Source: Streptomyces rubradiris
GTDB lineage: Bacteria > Actinomycetota > Actinomycetes > Streptomycetales > Streptomycetaceae
Length of the DNA: 64,000 bases
Direction of reading: 5' to 3'
NCBI RefSeq assembly: GCF_016860525.1
Contig: NZ_BNEA01000015.1
Coordinates: forward strand, 5,046,501 to 5,110,500
Shown here: positions 25,056-33,611 of the stretch, in pieces
How the letters are laid out: each line of letters opens with the position of its first letter
Numbering within the stretch: the first letter of the stretch is position 1
The notes under the pieces: model-generated
Told to the model about the DNA's origin: nothing
The model's database searches: none
Seen by the model: only the letters and a program-made list of their open reading frames with translations
Program-made: the position numbers and the translations under genes

Positions 25056-26489
25056 GTGAGCCCGGTACCGGAGCGGCGGGGCTCCGGGGAGGGAGAGCGG
25101 ACGGGCTCCGGGGAGGGAGAGCGGCGGGGCCCCGGGGAGGGCAATCCGCCGGGTGGCGTGGCCGGCCTTCGTGCGGTGCCCGCGCCCTTCCCTGAGAATC
25201 CGGTTCGAAAAGCGTCAGTCCTCGGCGCACCGTCCCGCACAGCGCCGGCCCCTGAGCCGCCTGCCCCCGAGGCGGCCGTCCCTGCGACACCGCCCCGCAC
25301 AACGCTGACTCGTACGGCGCCGGCTGACGTGCCGACCGCTGGCGCGCCGGCCACTGAGACGTTGGCCGGTGAGGGGCCGACCGCCGGGAGTCCGACCGCC
25401 GGGAGTCCGGTCGCCGGGAGTCCGGTCGCTGAGAACCCGGTCGCCGGTAGCCCGGTCGTCGAGAACCCGGTCGCCGAGAACCCGGTCGTCGACGCGCCGG
25501 CCCCCCGGACGCCCGCCCCGCCCCCCTCGCCCGCCCCGCCCCCCTTCTGGCCCCTGCTGCTCCTCGGTGCCGCCGTGCTCCCCGGGGTCGTCGTCTTCCT
25601 GCTCGGGCGGTGGGGGGACGCCCCGGCCGTGCAGGCATGGCGGACCGTGTGTCTCGCCGTGACCGTGCAGGCGTTGCCGTTCCTGGTGCTGGGCACCGCC
25701 CTGTCCGGGGCCATCAACGCCTTCGTGCCGGAGAGCGTGTTCCGCCGTGTCCTGCCGCGCCGGCCCGCGCTCGCCGTCCCGGTGGCCGGTGTCGCGGGGG
25801 TCGTGCTGCCCGGGTGCGAGTGCGCCTCCGTGCCGGTCGCCGGCAGTCTCATCAGCCGGGGCGTCACCCCGGCCGCCGCCTTCGCGTTCCTGCTCTCCGC
25901 GCCCGCCGTCAACCCGGTCGTGCTCACCGCCACCGCGATCGCGTTCCCCGGGAATCCCGCCATGGTGCTCGCCCGGCTGCTCGCCTCCCTCGCCACCGCC
26001 GTCGTCATGGGCTGGCTGTGGCTGCGGTTCGGGCGGGCCGAGTGGCTGCGGCCCGCCGCACGGCACACCGGACACCGGGCGGGACACAGCCGGTGGGAGG
26101 AGTTCCGGCGCGGATTCCAGCACGACTTCCTGCACGCCGGCGGGTTCCTGGTGGTCGGCGCCATGGCCGCGGCCACCTTCAACGTCACCGTCCCGGGCTC
26201 CGTGCTCGACACCTTCTCCGCCTCGCCCTGGCTGTCCGTGCTGTTCCTCGCCGCCCTCGCCATCGTGCTCGCGGTGTGCTCCGAGGCCGACGCCTTCCTG
26301 GCCGCCTCGCTGACCGGGTTCCCGCCGGTGGCGCGGCTGGCGTTCATGGTGGTGGGGCCGATGGTCGACCTGAAGCTCATCGCCCTCCAGGCGGGAACCT
26401 TCGGGCGGGCCTTCGCGGTACGGTTCTCCGCCGCGACCGCGGTCGTCGCCGTCGCCTGCTCGGCGCTGACCGCGGGGGTGCTGCTGTGA
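25056..26489 (+). CDS. COG0701-type membrane permease (DUF318/ArsP family) with repetitive N-terminus
   Basis: The protein is about 477 residues. After an Ala/Pro-rich N-terminal region of about 165 residues, containing pentapeptide repeats of AGSPV/AENPV type, come eight or so membrane helices. These carry the family motif LPGCECASVPVAGSLISRG and a second half-copy, VCSEADAFLAASLTG. Related permeases move organoarsenicals or remain uncharacterised (YraQ/YcgR). GTG 25056 has GGGAGG at 8 nt; GTG 25038 is an in-frame alternative. Its stop overlaps the next gene's GTG, the usual pairing of this family with a TIGR03943 protein. Confidence 0.88.
   Translation: MSPVPERRGSGEGERTGSGEGERRGPGEGNPPGGVAGLRAVPAPFPENPVRKASVLGAPSRTAPAPEPPAPEAAVPATPPRTTLTRTAPADVPTAGAPATETLAGEGPTAGSPTAGSPVAGSPVAENPVAGSPVVENPVAENPVVDAPAPRTPAPPPSPAPPPFWPLLLLGAAVLPGVVVFLLGRWGDAPAVQAWRTVCLAVTVQALPFLVLGTALSGAINAFVPESVFRRVLPRRPALAVPVAGVAGVVLPGCECASVPVAGSLISRGVTPAAAFAFLLSAPAVNPVVLTATAIAFPGNPAMVLARLLASLATAVVMGWLWLRFGRAEWLRPAARHTGHRAGHSRWEEFRRGFQHDFLHAGGFLVVGAMAAATFNVTVPGSVLDTFSASPWLSVLFLAALAIVLAVCSEADAFLAASLTGFPPVARLAFMVVGPMVDLKLIALQAGTFGRAFAVRFSAATAVVAVACSALTAGVLL
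25377..25493. repeat. In-gene 15-bp tandem repeat encoding GSPVA/ENPVA units
   Basis: About eight 15-bp units begin CCGGTCGCCGGGAGT or close variants, all in frame within the permease gene. They encode alternating AGSPV and AENPV pentapeptides ahead of the first membrane helix. Such units can change copy number without breaking the frame. Confidence 0.9.
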
Positions 26490-27214
26490 GGCGGTCGCTC
26501 CAGGCGGGGCTGCTCGTGCTGTGCGGGCTCGGGCTGCTGCACGTCTCCCTGGTCACGGACCTGTACCTGCGCTACGTCAAGGAGGGCATGCGGCCCCTGC
26601 TCATCGCCGCCGGGGCCGTGCTGCTTCTGCTGGGACTCGCGAGCGCCGTCCTCGACAGAGGGGCGCACAACGGTGACGGGCACGGTCACGGGCATTCCGG
26701 GCCGCCCGGAGTCGCCTGGCTGCTGCTCCTCCCCGCCCTCAGCCTGCTCTGCTACGCCCCGCCCGCCCTCGGCGCCTACACCGCGGCCCGGCAGTCGGCG
26801 AAGCCCGTCGTCCACCGCGGTGACTTCGGTCCGCTGCCGCGCACCTCACCCCTGCCCATGACCCTCTCCGACTTCACCAGCCGGGTGCGGGAGGACCGCG
26901 GTCAGGCCATCAAGGGGCGCGTCGTCCGGATGACCGGCTTCGTGACCCCCGGGGACGGCGACGGCTGGGAGCTGACCCGGCTCGTCCTCAACTGCTGTGC
27001 CGCCGACGCCCAGTCGGTCAAGGTGCGCGTCCACGGCGGGCCCGTGCCGCCCGCCGACACCTGGGTGACGGTCACCGGGACCTGGCACCCCGGCGGGACG
27101 CTCGGCACCGCGTCCGCGCCGGTCGCGCTGGACGCCCGTACGGTCACGAAGGTCCCCCGGCCCACGAACGGCTACCAGGACGCCCTGCCGCCGGGGGAAA
27201 CCGCCGTACGGTGA
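26486..27214 (+). CDS. TIGR03943-family permease subunit
   Basis: A 242-residue protein, with two N-terminal membrane helices, a short histidine-rich loop (HNGDGHGHGHSG), a third helix and an extracytoplasmic C-terminal domain containing LVLNCCAADAQSVKVRVHG. The Cys pair is conserved in the family, which is the constant partner of COG0701 permeases (YcgQ/YcgR in Bacillus). The GTG start at 26486 overlaps the upstream stop by 3 bp, so translation is coupled. The His-rich loop suggests metal contact, but the transported substrate is unknown. Confidence 0.88.
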   Translation: MRRSLQAGLLVLCGLGLLHVSLVTDLYLRYVKEGMRPLLIAAGAVLLLLGLASAVLDRGAHNGDGHGHGHSGPPGVAWLLLLPALSLLCYAPPALGAYTAARQSAKPVVHRGDFGPLPRTSPLPMTLSDFTSRVREDRGQAIKGRVVRMTGFVTPGDGDGWELTRLVLNCCAADAQSVKVRVHGGPVPPADTWVTVTGTWHPGGTLGTASAPVALDARTVTKVPRPTNGYQDALPPGETAVR

Positions 27215-27250
27215 CACCGGCACGCGGTCACCCCGGCGCCGGCCGGTCCG

Positions 27251-28150
27251 TCAGCCCCTGCGGCGGCGGGCGAACACCACCGCTCCGGCGCCCAGTACGG
27301 CCAGGCCGGCGGCCGCCGCGGCGAGCGGGAGGGTGGCGTCGGAGCCGCCGGTCTCGGCCAGCTCACCGCCCGTTGCGGAGGGGGCGGACGCGGGGACCGG
27401 GGCGGCCGACGTCGTCGAGGTGGGGGACGGGGTGGACGACGCGGTGGTGCTCGGGGACGCCGTGGGCTGCGCGGACGTGGGCGTGGACGTCGGGGTGGGG
27501 GTGGCCTGGGACGCGGTCGGCGTGGGCCGGGCGGAGCTCGGGGTCGGCTTGGGGGTGGTGGTCGCGCGCCGGATGCGGATCGCGTCGTACCCGGGGGCGG
27601 TGCCCAGGCACTTCACCTCCTTGCCGGTGTCCGGGTAGCGGTACACGTCCTCGAAGGCGCCCCTGAAGTCGAACTCGGAGCCGCCGAGCCCCGCCGGCAC
27701 CTCCTTGATCACCCGCACCCGCAGGTCGTAGGAGCGGGTCTGGCCGGACGGCAGGGGCTCGGAGGCGACGATCTCCATGCCGTTCACGGGCTGCCAGGCG
27801 CCGTCCGCCGTGCGCACCTCCAGCTTCACGAACTTGGTCAGGTCCTGGTACTCCGGCTCTTCGGTCTGGAGCCAGGGGTAGGCGCGCACGCCCACCTCCG
27901 GGATGTCCCGCCGGCCCAGGTTGGTCACGGAGCCCTTGGCCGGGGCCCAGTCGCCGCCCGGCACCAGTTCGTCGGCGGCGATGTCGAACGACGCCTTCAG
28001 GTCGCGCTGTTTGTAGTCGCCGAACGCGGTCGACACGTCGGTGCAGAGGGGCAGGGAGTTCAGGCCGTCCTCCGCCGCCCCGGCGGCGGGCGTGCCGGTG
28101 AGCAGGGCGACGGAGGCTGCGGCCGCGACCACGGCCGGACGGTACTTCAT
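27251..28150 (-). CDS. Secreted surface protein with LAETG sortase signal
   Basis: A 299-residue precursor. A signal peptide ends near GTPAAGAAE. A globular domain of about 170 residues with two cysteines (PLCTD and VKCLG) follows, then a Pro/Thr/Ser-rich stalk of about 70 residues. The C-terminus has a sorting signal: LAETGG, a hydrophobic stretch and RRRRG. LAxTG is the known preference of class E sortases in Streptomyces, and a class E sortase gene lies 1.8 kb away at 29958. ATG 28150 has GAGGA upstream. The globular domain is not recognised. Confidence 0.88.
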   Translation of the reverse strand: MKYRPAVVAAAASVALLTGTPAAGAAEDGLNSLPLCTDVSTAFGDYKQRDLKASFDIAADELVPGGDWAPAKGSVTNLGRRDIPEVGVRAYPWLQTEEPEYQDLTKFVKLEVRTADGAWQPVNGMEIVASEPLPSGQTRSYDLRVRVIKEVPAGLGGSEFDFRGAFEDVYRYPDTGKEVKCLGTAPGYDAIRIRRATTTPKPTPSSARPTPTASQATPTPTSTPTSAQPTASPSTTASSTPSPTSTTSAAPVPASAPSATGGELAETGGSDATLPLAAAAAGLAVLGAGAVVFARRRRG

Positions 28151-28255
28151 GGAAGCGGTCCTCACGGTGTGATGAGTGCGTCGAACGGGTTGCTTTTCGT
28201 ACACCTTGAGGACTGGTCAGCGATGCCCAGGGTTGTACGGCGCGCCTCGCCGGAC

Positions 28256-29728
28256 CTATCCGGTGACGCCGTCGATCTGAAGGGTCTGGACCGACTTCGG
28301 TGCGAACGGGACGGACACCGACGTGCCGTTGAGGCGGGTGTCGGAGTGGGGTGCGTAGCGGTCGCCGCCCGTCGTCACCGTGTTCCAGCGGGGGACCAGG
28401 CCGTCCGGGCCGCCGGTGACGGCGGTGAAGCGGGACAGGTCGAAGGTCAGGGTCTGGGCGGCGGCGGAGGTGTTGGCGGCGACGATCACCAGGCGTTTCG
28501 CCGGCCGGTCCAGGGCCGCCGCCGCGTAGCTCACGCCGGTGTCGAGGATCGTCATGCCGGGGCGGATGTGCCGGGTGAACTGGGCGAGGACGTAGTACTT
28601 CGTCTGTACCGCGCCGGGCTGCCGGGTGGCCGGGTCGTAGGTGATCGCCGCCCAGCCCGCGCTGGGGTCCATCACCTGCCAGTACACCCAGGCCGTGGGG
28701 TGCAGCCAGCGGAAGTCGTAGAGGAGGTTGCTCGCCGTCGTCAGGCCGGTGGCGTCGCCGTCGCCGGTCTCGGAGTTCCACAGGGCCTTGCGGTCGGTGG
28801 TCACCACGTCCGTGTACAGCAGGTCGCGGCGGCCCCCGGAGCCCTGGTAGCCGTGCACGTTGACCCGGTCCACGTGCCCCTTGACCGTGCCGGAGAAGGA
28901 GTTCCAGGTGGTGCGGGCCAGGTCGTAGCCCGTCTCGTCGGACGCGGCGATCCGGGTGCCGGTCAGGCCCCGCTTGTCCAGCTCGGAGCGCAGGTACGGC
29001 AGTACGGCCGCCTGGGTGGCCGCGCCGATGTGGCAGCCCTCCTGGGTGCCGGTCGCGGTCCACCAGGACGAGGAGGGCTCATTGAACGGCTCCACCGTCG
29101 CGAAGTCCACGCCCCAGTGCTGCCGGGCGTACAGGGCGACGGCGGCGAGGTGGGCGGCGTGCTGCCGGTGGTTCCAGGACTGGAGGTTGTCGCCGCCGTC
29201 GGCCGCGCCGGACGGGTTGTGGTTCGTGCACATCCACCACATGGGGGAGTTGGCGAACAGTTCCGAGATCGCGCCGCGCCGGGTGGCCTTCACGAGCATG
29301 GCCCGCTGGGCGGCGTCCGCCGTCCACTTCCAGGCAGCGGAGGCCGGGTCCTCGTTCGTCCAGTCCTGCCAGTAGCCCTCGATCTGCTTGAAGGAGGGGA
29401 TGTTCGGGGAGACGGCCATCGTCGTGCCGCCCACACTGTTCCAGCCGCACGCGCCCAGGTTGTAGCGGGCGATGTTCAGGCCGAGGCCGGGCAGCGAGGT
29501 GCCGTTGTACGTGGTGCTCCTGGTCGTGAAGAAGATGTCGGCGAAGTCGTCCCGGGTGCCGAAGACGTTCGCCCACCAGGCCAGGGAGGTGCCCCAGCCC
29601 TCCCAGGTGCCGTACGACGCCGAGGGGTTGACGGAGATCGTCGCGTCCGCCCGGGCCGTGCCCGTGGCCAGTGCGCTGCCGAGCAGGCCGCCGCCCGCGG
29701 CGGCCAGCAGTGTTCTGCGTCGGATCAT
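28256..29728 (-). CDS. Secreted GH30-family glycoside hydrolase (endo-beta-1,6-galactanase-like)
   Basis: A 490-residue exported enzyme. The Tat-type signal RRRTLLAAAGGGLLG is followed by a GH30-like (β/α)8 barrel, with GTWEGWGTSLAWWANVFG at its start, acid/base glutamate in VEPFNEPSSSWW and nucleophile glutamate in ALWNSETGDGD. A C-terminal β-sandwich (about residues 390-490) completes the family architecture. The closest family precedent I recall is endo-β-1,6-galactanase acting on arabinogalactan. ATG 29728 is chosen because it starts at the twin arginines. It is divergent from the sortase gene. Confidence 0.88.
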   Translation of the reverse strand: MIRRRTLLAAAGGGLLGSALATGTARADATISVNPSASYGTWEGWGTSLAWWANVFGTRDDFADIFFTTRSTTYNGTSLPGLGLNIARYNLGACGWNSVGGTTMAVSPNIPSFKQIEGYWQDWTNEDPASAAWKWTADAAQRAMLVKATRRGAISELFANSPMWWMCTNHNPSGAADGGDNLQSWNHRQHAAHLAAVALYARQHWGVDFATVEPFNEPSSSWWTATGTQEGCHIGAATQAAVLPYLRSELDKRGLTGTRIAASDETGYDLARTTWNSFSGTVKGHVDRVNVHGYQGSGGRRDLLYTDVVTTDRKALWNSETGDGDATGLTTASNLLYDFRWLHPTAWVYWQVMDPSAGWAAITYDPATRQPGAVQTKYYVLAQFTRHIRPGMTILDTGVSYAAAALDRPAKRLVIVAANTSAAAQTLTFDLSRFTAVTGGPDGLVPRWNTVTTGGDRYAPHSDTRLNGTSVSVPFAPKSVQTLQIDGVTG

Positions 29729-29957
29729 GGGTGCGTTCGCTGCCTCTCCATGCGGCTGCGGCACCGCGTCCGGAAGCGGTGCCGCTTCGTCCCCCCGGTA
29801 TGCCACCACGAAGCATCGGGGCTGCCGGACGGCGTTGTCGAGGGTTGTGACGGCCCTTCCTCAAACCCGTTGGAAAAGGCGATCGGCCTGATGCCTATGG
29901 CCAGTTGAGGGCGCCGGGCCTATCGTGCGGGCGGCTTGGCGGAGGAGGTGGGGGTGG

Positions 29958-30791
29958 ATGCGGGCGGCTGCGGGCGTACGGGTCGTGGGGCACGGGGACC
30001 GGCGCCGGCGTGCCTGGGGCAGGCGGGTGCTGTGGGGCGGGGGCGAGCTGCTGGTGACGGCCGGGCTGGTCCTGCTGTTGCTGGTCGCGCACCAGATGTG
30101 GTGGACCAACCGGGAGGCCCGGCGCGGCGCCGAGCGCGCGGTGGCGGCGCTGGAGCGGCAGTGGGAAGAGGACGGAGAGGGGGAGCGGGGCGAGGGTACG
30201 GCGGCCGGGCTCGGCGGTGGTCCTTCCGGCGGTGCCGTCACGGCTCCGGACACGGACCCGGCCACGGACGCCGACCCGGCGCGCCCCGGAACCTCCTCCG
30301 CGCCCCGGCGCCCGTACGCCCCCGCGTCCCCGCCCCACCACTCCCGGGCGTACGCCGTCCTCGGCATCCCCCGGCTGGGGCTGCGCGTCCCCGTCGCGGA
30401 GGGCGTGGACCGGGCGGAAGTGCTGAACAAGGGGTACGCCGGTCACTACCCCGGCACCCAGCAGCCGGGCCAGGCCGGGAACTTCGCGCTCGCCGGGCAC
30501 CGCAACACCCACGGCGAACCCTTCCGGTACCTGCCCCGGCTGCGGCGCGGGGACACCGTCGAGGTGGAGACGGGCTCGGCGACGTACACCTACGGCGTCG
30601 ACCGCGTCCTGCCGCGCACGACGGCCCGGGACGTGGGGGTCGTACGGCCCGTCCCGCGCTCGCTGGTCCGGCCCGGGTACGGGTACGACGAGCCGGGCCA
30701 CTACCTCACCCTGACCACCTGCACCCCCGAGTTCACCTCCCGCTACCGGCTGGTGGTGTGGGCGAGGCTGGTGTCCGTGCGGCCCGGGTGA
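29958..30791 (+). CDS. Class E sortase
   Basis: A 277-residue membrane-anchored transpeptidase with an N-terminal transmembrane helix (ELLVTAGLVLLLLVAH), an unstructured Ala/Pro linker of about 60 residues, and a sortase barrel. The barrel has catalytic H in LAGHRNTHG, C in TLTTCTPEF and R in SRYRL. The TLTTCTP motif is diagnostic for class E, which attaches LAxTG proteins to peptidoglycan in Streptomyces. ATG 29958 follows GGAGGAGG. The probable substrate is the LAETG protein at 27251. Confidence 0.95.
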   Translation: MRAAAGVRVVGHGDRRRRAWGRRVLWGGGELLVTAGLVLLLLVAHQMWWTNREARRGAERAVAALERQWEEDGEGERGEGTAAGLGGGPSGGAVTAPDTDPATDADPARPGTSSAPRRPYAPASPPHHSRAYAVLGIPRLGLRVPVAEGVDRAEVLNKGYAGHYPGTQQPGQAGNFALAGHRNTHGEPFRYLPRLRRGDTVEVETGSATYTYGVDRVLPRTTARDVGVVRPVPRSLVRPGYGYDEPGHYLTLTTCTPEFTSRYRLVVWARLVSVRPG

Positions 30792-30806
30792 GCACCCCGG
30801 GCGGGG

Positions 30807-32273
30807 TCACGCGGCCTCCCGCGACACCAGCACGCCCACCGCGCCCGCCACCGCCAGCCCCGCCGACACCAGCAGGGCGAGGTCCGTGCCCCGGGCCAGG
30901 TCACCGGCCGACGTGGCGAGGGCGATGGTCAGGGCCACGCCCGCGCAGGAGCCGATGTAGCGGAAGGTCTGCTGGGCGCCGGAGCCCATCGCGGCCCGCT
31001 CCCGGGGCACCGACTCCACGGCGAGCAGCGGCAGCGCGCCGTTGAGCAGCCCGCTGCCGACCCCGGCGATGACCAGGCCGGGCAGCAGTCGGGGCCAGGA
31101 ACCGGCGCCGACGGCACCGAGCATCGTCAGCACGGCGACCGCGTGCAGGGCGAAGCCGAGGGCGAGCCGGGTGCGCGGGGCGAGGCGGCCGTCCAGATGT
31201 CTGACCTGGAGGGCGACGGCGAAACTCAGCCCGGCCCACAGCAGGAACAGCCAGGCCGTGGCCAGGGGAGACAGGCACAGGGTTTGCTGGAGCAGCGCCG
31301 GCAGGTAGCTGAACACGCCGATCACGGCGAGACCGGTGAACAGGCCGCCTGCGGAGGAGGCCAGGAAGCGGGGCCGGCGCAGCAGCCCGAGGTCGATCAT
31401 CGGGGTGGCGGCCCGGCGCTCGATCGCGGCGAAGGCGGCGATGAGCAGCACGGCCGCCGCGAGCAGCAGGCCGACCGGGGCGCGCAGCCAGCCGTCCCGG
31501 CCCAGGGTGAGGGCCGCGACCAGGGCGGCGAGCGCCACGCCGAAGGTGAGCGCGCCGAGCACGTCCGGCCGGCCGCCGCGCGGGGCGCGTGACTCGGTGA
31601 GGCTCCGGGCGCCGAGCGCGGCCACCACCAGCGCGGCGGCGCCCAGCAGGGCGTAAGCGAGCCGCCAGTTCGGCAGGGCGCCCGCGAGCAGCGGGCCCAC
31701 GGCGATGCCGCCGCTGACGAACGCGCCCCACACCCCGGTGGCGTGCAGCCGGCCGCGCGGGCTGGGGAAGGCGTGCACGATCAGGCCGAGCGCGCTGGCC
31801 AGCAGGGCCGCGCTGGCCGCGCCCTGGGCGACCCGGACCAGGGTGAACTGCCAGGTCGACGTGGTCACCGCGGCGAGGGCGGTGGTGAGGCCGAGGCCCA
31901 GGGTGCCGGCCAGGAAGATCCGGCGGCGGCCGTGGTCGTCGGCGAGGCTGCCGGCCACCAGCAGCAGGGCGGCGAGCCCGAGCGGGGTGCCGTTCAGCAG
32001 CCAGGCCTGGGCGGACAGCGGGGTGTGCAGATCGCGCGCGGTGTCCGGCAGCGTGACCATCGGGGCGGTGTACGACATGAGGGTCACGGCGGTCGCGGCG
32101 CTGGTCAGGGCCAGGGTGGCGCCGGGGCGCGCGGGCGCTTCCCCTGTGACGGCGGGGGAGTCGTCCGGTGGGGTGCCTGGGGCGGCGGGGGAGTCGCTCG
32201 CCGGGGTGCCTGGGATGGTCGCGGAGTCGCTCGCCGGGGTGCCTGGGGTGGTCGCGGAGTCGGGCCGGGGCAT
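30807..32273 (-). CDS. MFS drug/metabolite exporter with repetitive N-terminus
   Basis: A 488-residue major facilitator with about 14 helices. SLADDHGRRRIFLAGT is the loop 2-3 motif, and the fold resembles DHA2 (EmrB/QacA) exporters. The first 45 residues are three 11-residue repeats around DSATIPGTPAS, encoded by 33-bp DNA repeats. ATG 32273 is chosen; the repeats begin at once, so a downstream start is not excluded. It is divergent from an HxlR repressor with two matching operator candidates between them, which suggests induction by a compound it exports. Confidence 0.9.
   Translation of the reverse strand: MPRPDSATTPGTPASDSATIPGTPASDSPAAPGTPPDDSPAVTGEAPARPGATLALTSAATAVTLMSYTAPMVTLPDTARDLHTPLSAQAWLLNGTPLGLAALLLVAGSLADDHGRRRIFLAGTLGLGLTTALAAVTTSTWQFTLVRVAQGAASAALLASALGLIVHAFPSPRGRLHATGVWGAFVSGGIAVGPLLAGALPNWRLAYALLGAAALVVAALGARSLTESRAPRGGRPDVLGALTFGVALAALVAALTLGRDGWLRAPVGLLLAAAVLLIAAFAAIERRAATPMIDLGLLRRPRFLASSAGGLFTGLAVIGVFSYLPALLQQTLCLSPLATAWLFLLWAGLSFAVALQVRHLDGRLAPRTRLALGFALHAVAVLTMLGAVGAGSWPRLLPGLVIAGVGSGLLNGALPLLAVESVPRERAAMGSGAQQTFRYIGSCAGVALTIALATSAGDLARGTDLALLVSAGLAVAGAVGVLVSREAA
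32158..32256. repeat. Three 33-bp in-gene tandem repeats
   Basis: Units begin at 32158, 32191 and 32224. The last two differ at a single base and begin GAGTCGCTCGCCGGGGTGCC on the plus strand. They encode the 11-residue repeats at the exporter's N-terminus, so copy changes keep the frame. Confidence 0.92.
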
Positions 32274-32338
32274 GGTCTGTCGTGTCCTTCCGGGGCCGGC
32301 GTCCGGTCCGGTCCGGTCCGGCGAAGCCCGCGCGTATC

Positions 32339-32404
32339 GGTTCGGTCATTGAATCAACCTCGGTCGGCGACACCGTAGCACTGTCGGTTCGTTCACTGAA
32401 CCAA
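32339..32404. promoter_or_regulatory. Tandem HxlR operator candidates between MFS exporter and regulator
   Basis: Two direct copies of GGTTCGKTCAYTGAAYCAA occur at 32339-32357 and 32386-32404, 47 bp apart, in the divergent promoter region. Each holds a small dyad (TCAYTGA; the second is GGTTC...GAACC). The only differences are at three variable positions. HxlR-type dimers usually bind such short dyads. The second copy lies about 30 bp before the regulator start, fitting autorepression. Confidence 0.7.
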
Positions 32405-32432
32405 TGCACCGTGCGCGGTTACAGTGGACGGC

Positions 32433-32972
32433 ATGGCACTGGGCAAGGACTACGTGACGCAGGAGTGCTCGATCGCCCGCGCTCTGGAGGTCGTCGGCGA
32501 GCGCTGGACACTGCTCGTGGTCCGCGACGCGATCTACGGCGTCCGGCGCTACAACGACTTCCTCGTCCACCTCGGCATCCCGCGCGCCGTCCTCTCCGAC
32601 CGGCTGCGCACGCTCACCGAGCAGGGCATCCTCGAAAAGCGCCGGTACCAGGAGGCGCCGCCGCGCGACGAGTACGTCGTCACCGAGCGCGGCACCGCCC
32701 TGTGGCCCGCGCTGCGCGCCCTGAGCCAGTGGGGGCTGGAGCACGCCGACGCCGGCCGGCTGCGGTCCTTCCGGCACGCGGACTGCGGCGGGGAGGTCGG
32801 GCCGTACGGAACGTGCGCCGACTGCGGAACTCCCGTGCCGGTCGCCGACATCGTCATGGTGCCGGGGCCGGAACTGGACACCGCTCCCCAGGACCCGGTC
32901 AGCAGGGCGCTGCTGCTGCCGAAGCGGCTGCTGGAGCCCCTGGAGACCGAACCGGCGCGTCTGGCACACTGA
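32433..32972 (+). CDS. HxlR-family transcriptional regulator
   Basis: A 179-residue winged-helix regulator. CSIARALEVVGERWTLLVVRDA is the HxlR N-terminal signature with its conserved cysteine, and PRAVLSDRLRTLTEQGILEKRRY is the recognition helix and wing. The C-terminal 70 residues carry a possible zinc site (DCGGEV, TCADCG). ATG 32433 is chosen. It is divergent from the MFS exporter at 30807 and probably represses it. The small DUF6412 gene follows closely on the same strand. Confidence 0.93.
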   Translation: MALGKDYVTQECSIARALEVVGERWTLLVVRDAIYGVRRYNDFLVHLGIPRAVLSDRLRTLTEQGILEKRRYQEAPPRDEYVVTERGTALWPALRALSQWGLEHADAGRLRSFRHADCGGEVGPYGTCADCGTPVPVADIVMVPGPELDTAPQDPVSRALLLPKRLLEPLETEPARLAH

Positions 32973-33019
32973 TCGGAGGCACGGTGTACGGAAGTGCGAA
33001 GGAGAGAGGGGGAGTTGTG

Positions 33020-33346
33020 ATGCGCGGCAGTGCGGTCGGCCCCCGTCCCCTCGCCTTCCTGCCGGCCCTGGCGCAGTTGCTGCTGCTCCAGACCGCCCTC
33101 CTCGGCAGCGGCGGTCTCACCACCGCCGTCGCCCTCGCCGCGACCGCGACCGTCGCCGCGACGCTCGCCGCCTGCGCCCTGCTGGCCGCGCGGCGCGTGC
33201 CCGCCGTACCCCCGACCCGCGTGCGCACGGCCATCCGCGACCGGGCCCGCCGCACCGCCTTCCTGCCCCAGCGCGACCCCGACGCACCCGGCCGGCGACG
33301 GCCCAGGGCCCCCGGACACGCCGGACCGGCGACGACCGCCGCGTAG
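33020..33346 (+). CDS. DUF6412-like small membrane protein
   Basis: A 108-residue protein with two hydrophobic helices (FLPALAQLLLLQTALLG and TAVALAATATVAATLAACALL) and a basic C-terminal half containing RDRARRTAFLPQRDPDAPGRRRPRAPG. Such DUF6412 proteins typically stand directly before a YidC paralogue in Streptomyces, as here. ATG 33020 is preceded by GTG 33017 and by GGGGGAG. A role beside membrane insertion is only guilt by association. Confidence 0.8.
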   Translation: MRGSAVGPRPLAFLPALAQLLLLQTALLGSGGLTTAVALAATATVAATLAACALLAARRVPAVPPTRVRTAIRDRARRTAFLPQRDPDAPGRRRPRAPGHAGPATTAA

Positions 33347-33611
33347 GGCACGTCGGCGCAGCCACGCTCGGGCGCACCCGTACGTCCCCGCGTCCGCGCA
33401 CCCGTACCCCCGCGCACCCGCGCATCCGTACGTTGCGCACCCGTGAGGCCGTAGGGCCGCACGTCCGCGTATCCGCCGACGGCTGATCCCGCGCGGCTCG
33501 TCATGCCGTTTCCCCGCCGAACCCCCTGATTCCCCACCGGACCCCTGCTTCCGGCCGAATCCCCTGGTTCCGGCCGCTTCCGGCACGACGAGACCCCCGG
33601 AGGGCTCACCC
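33347..33611. other. 265-bp spacer before the YidC paralogue, repeat-rich
   Basis: The spacer contains several imperfect copies of GCGCACCCGTAC (33370-33445), then repeats of TTCCGGCCG (33545-33580), and ends in the CGGAGGG ribosome site of the next gene. I see no ORF with coding bias and no clear terminator. Confidence 0.6.

Noticed and set aside
23765..26815. 1016-codon minus-strand frame across the SEC-C and permease genes
   Set aside because: It has no recognisable domain, overlaps three real genes, and follows from high third-position GC on the other strand.
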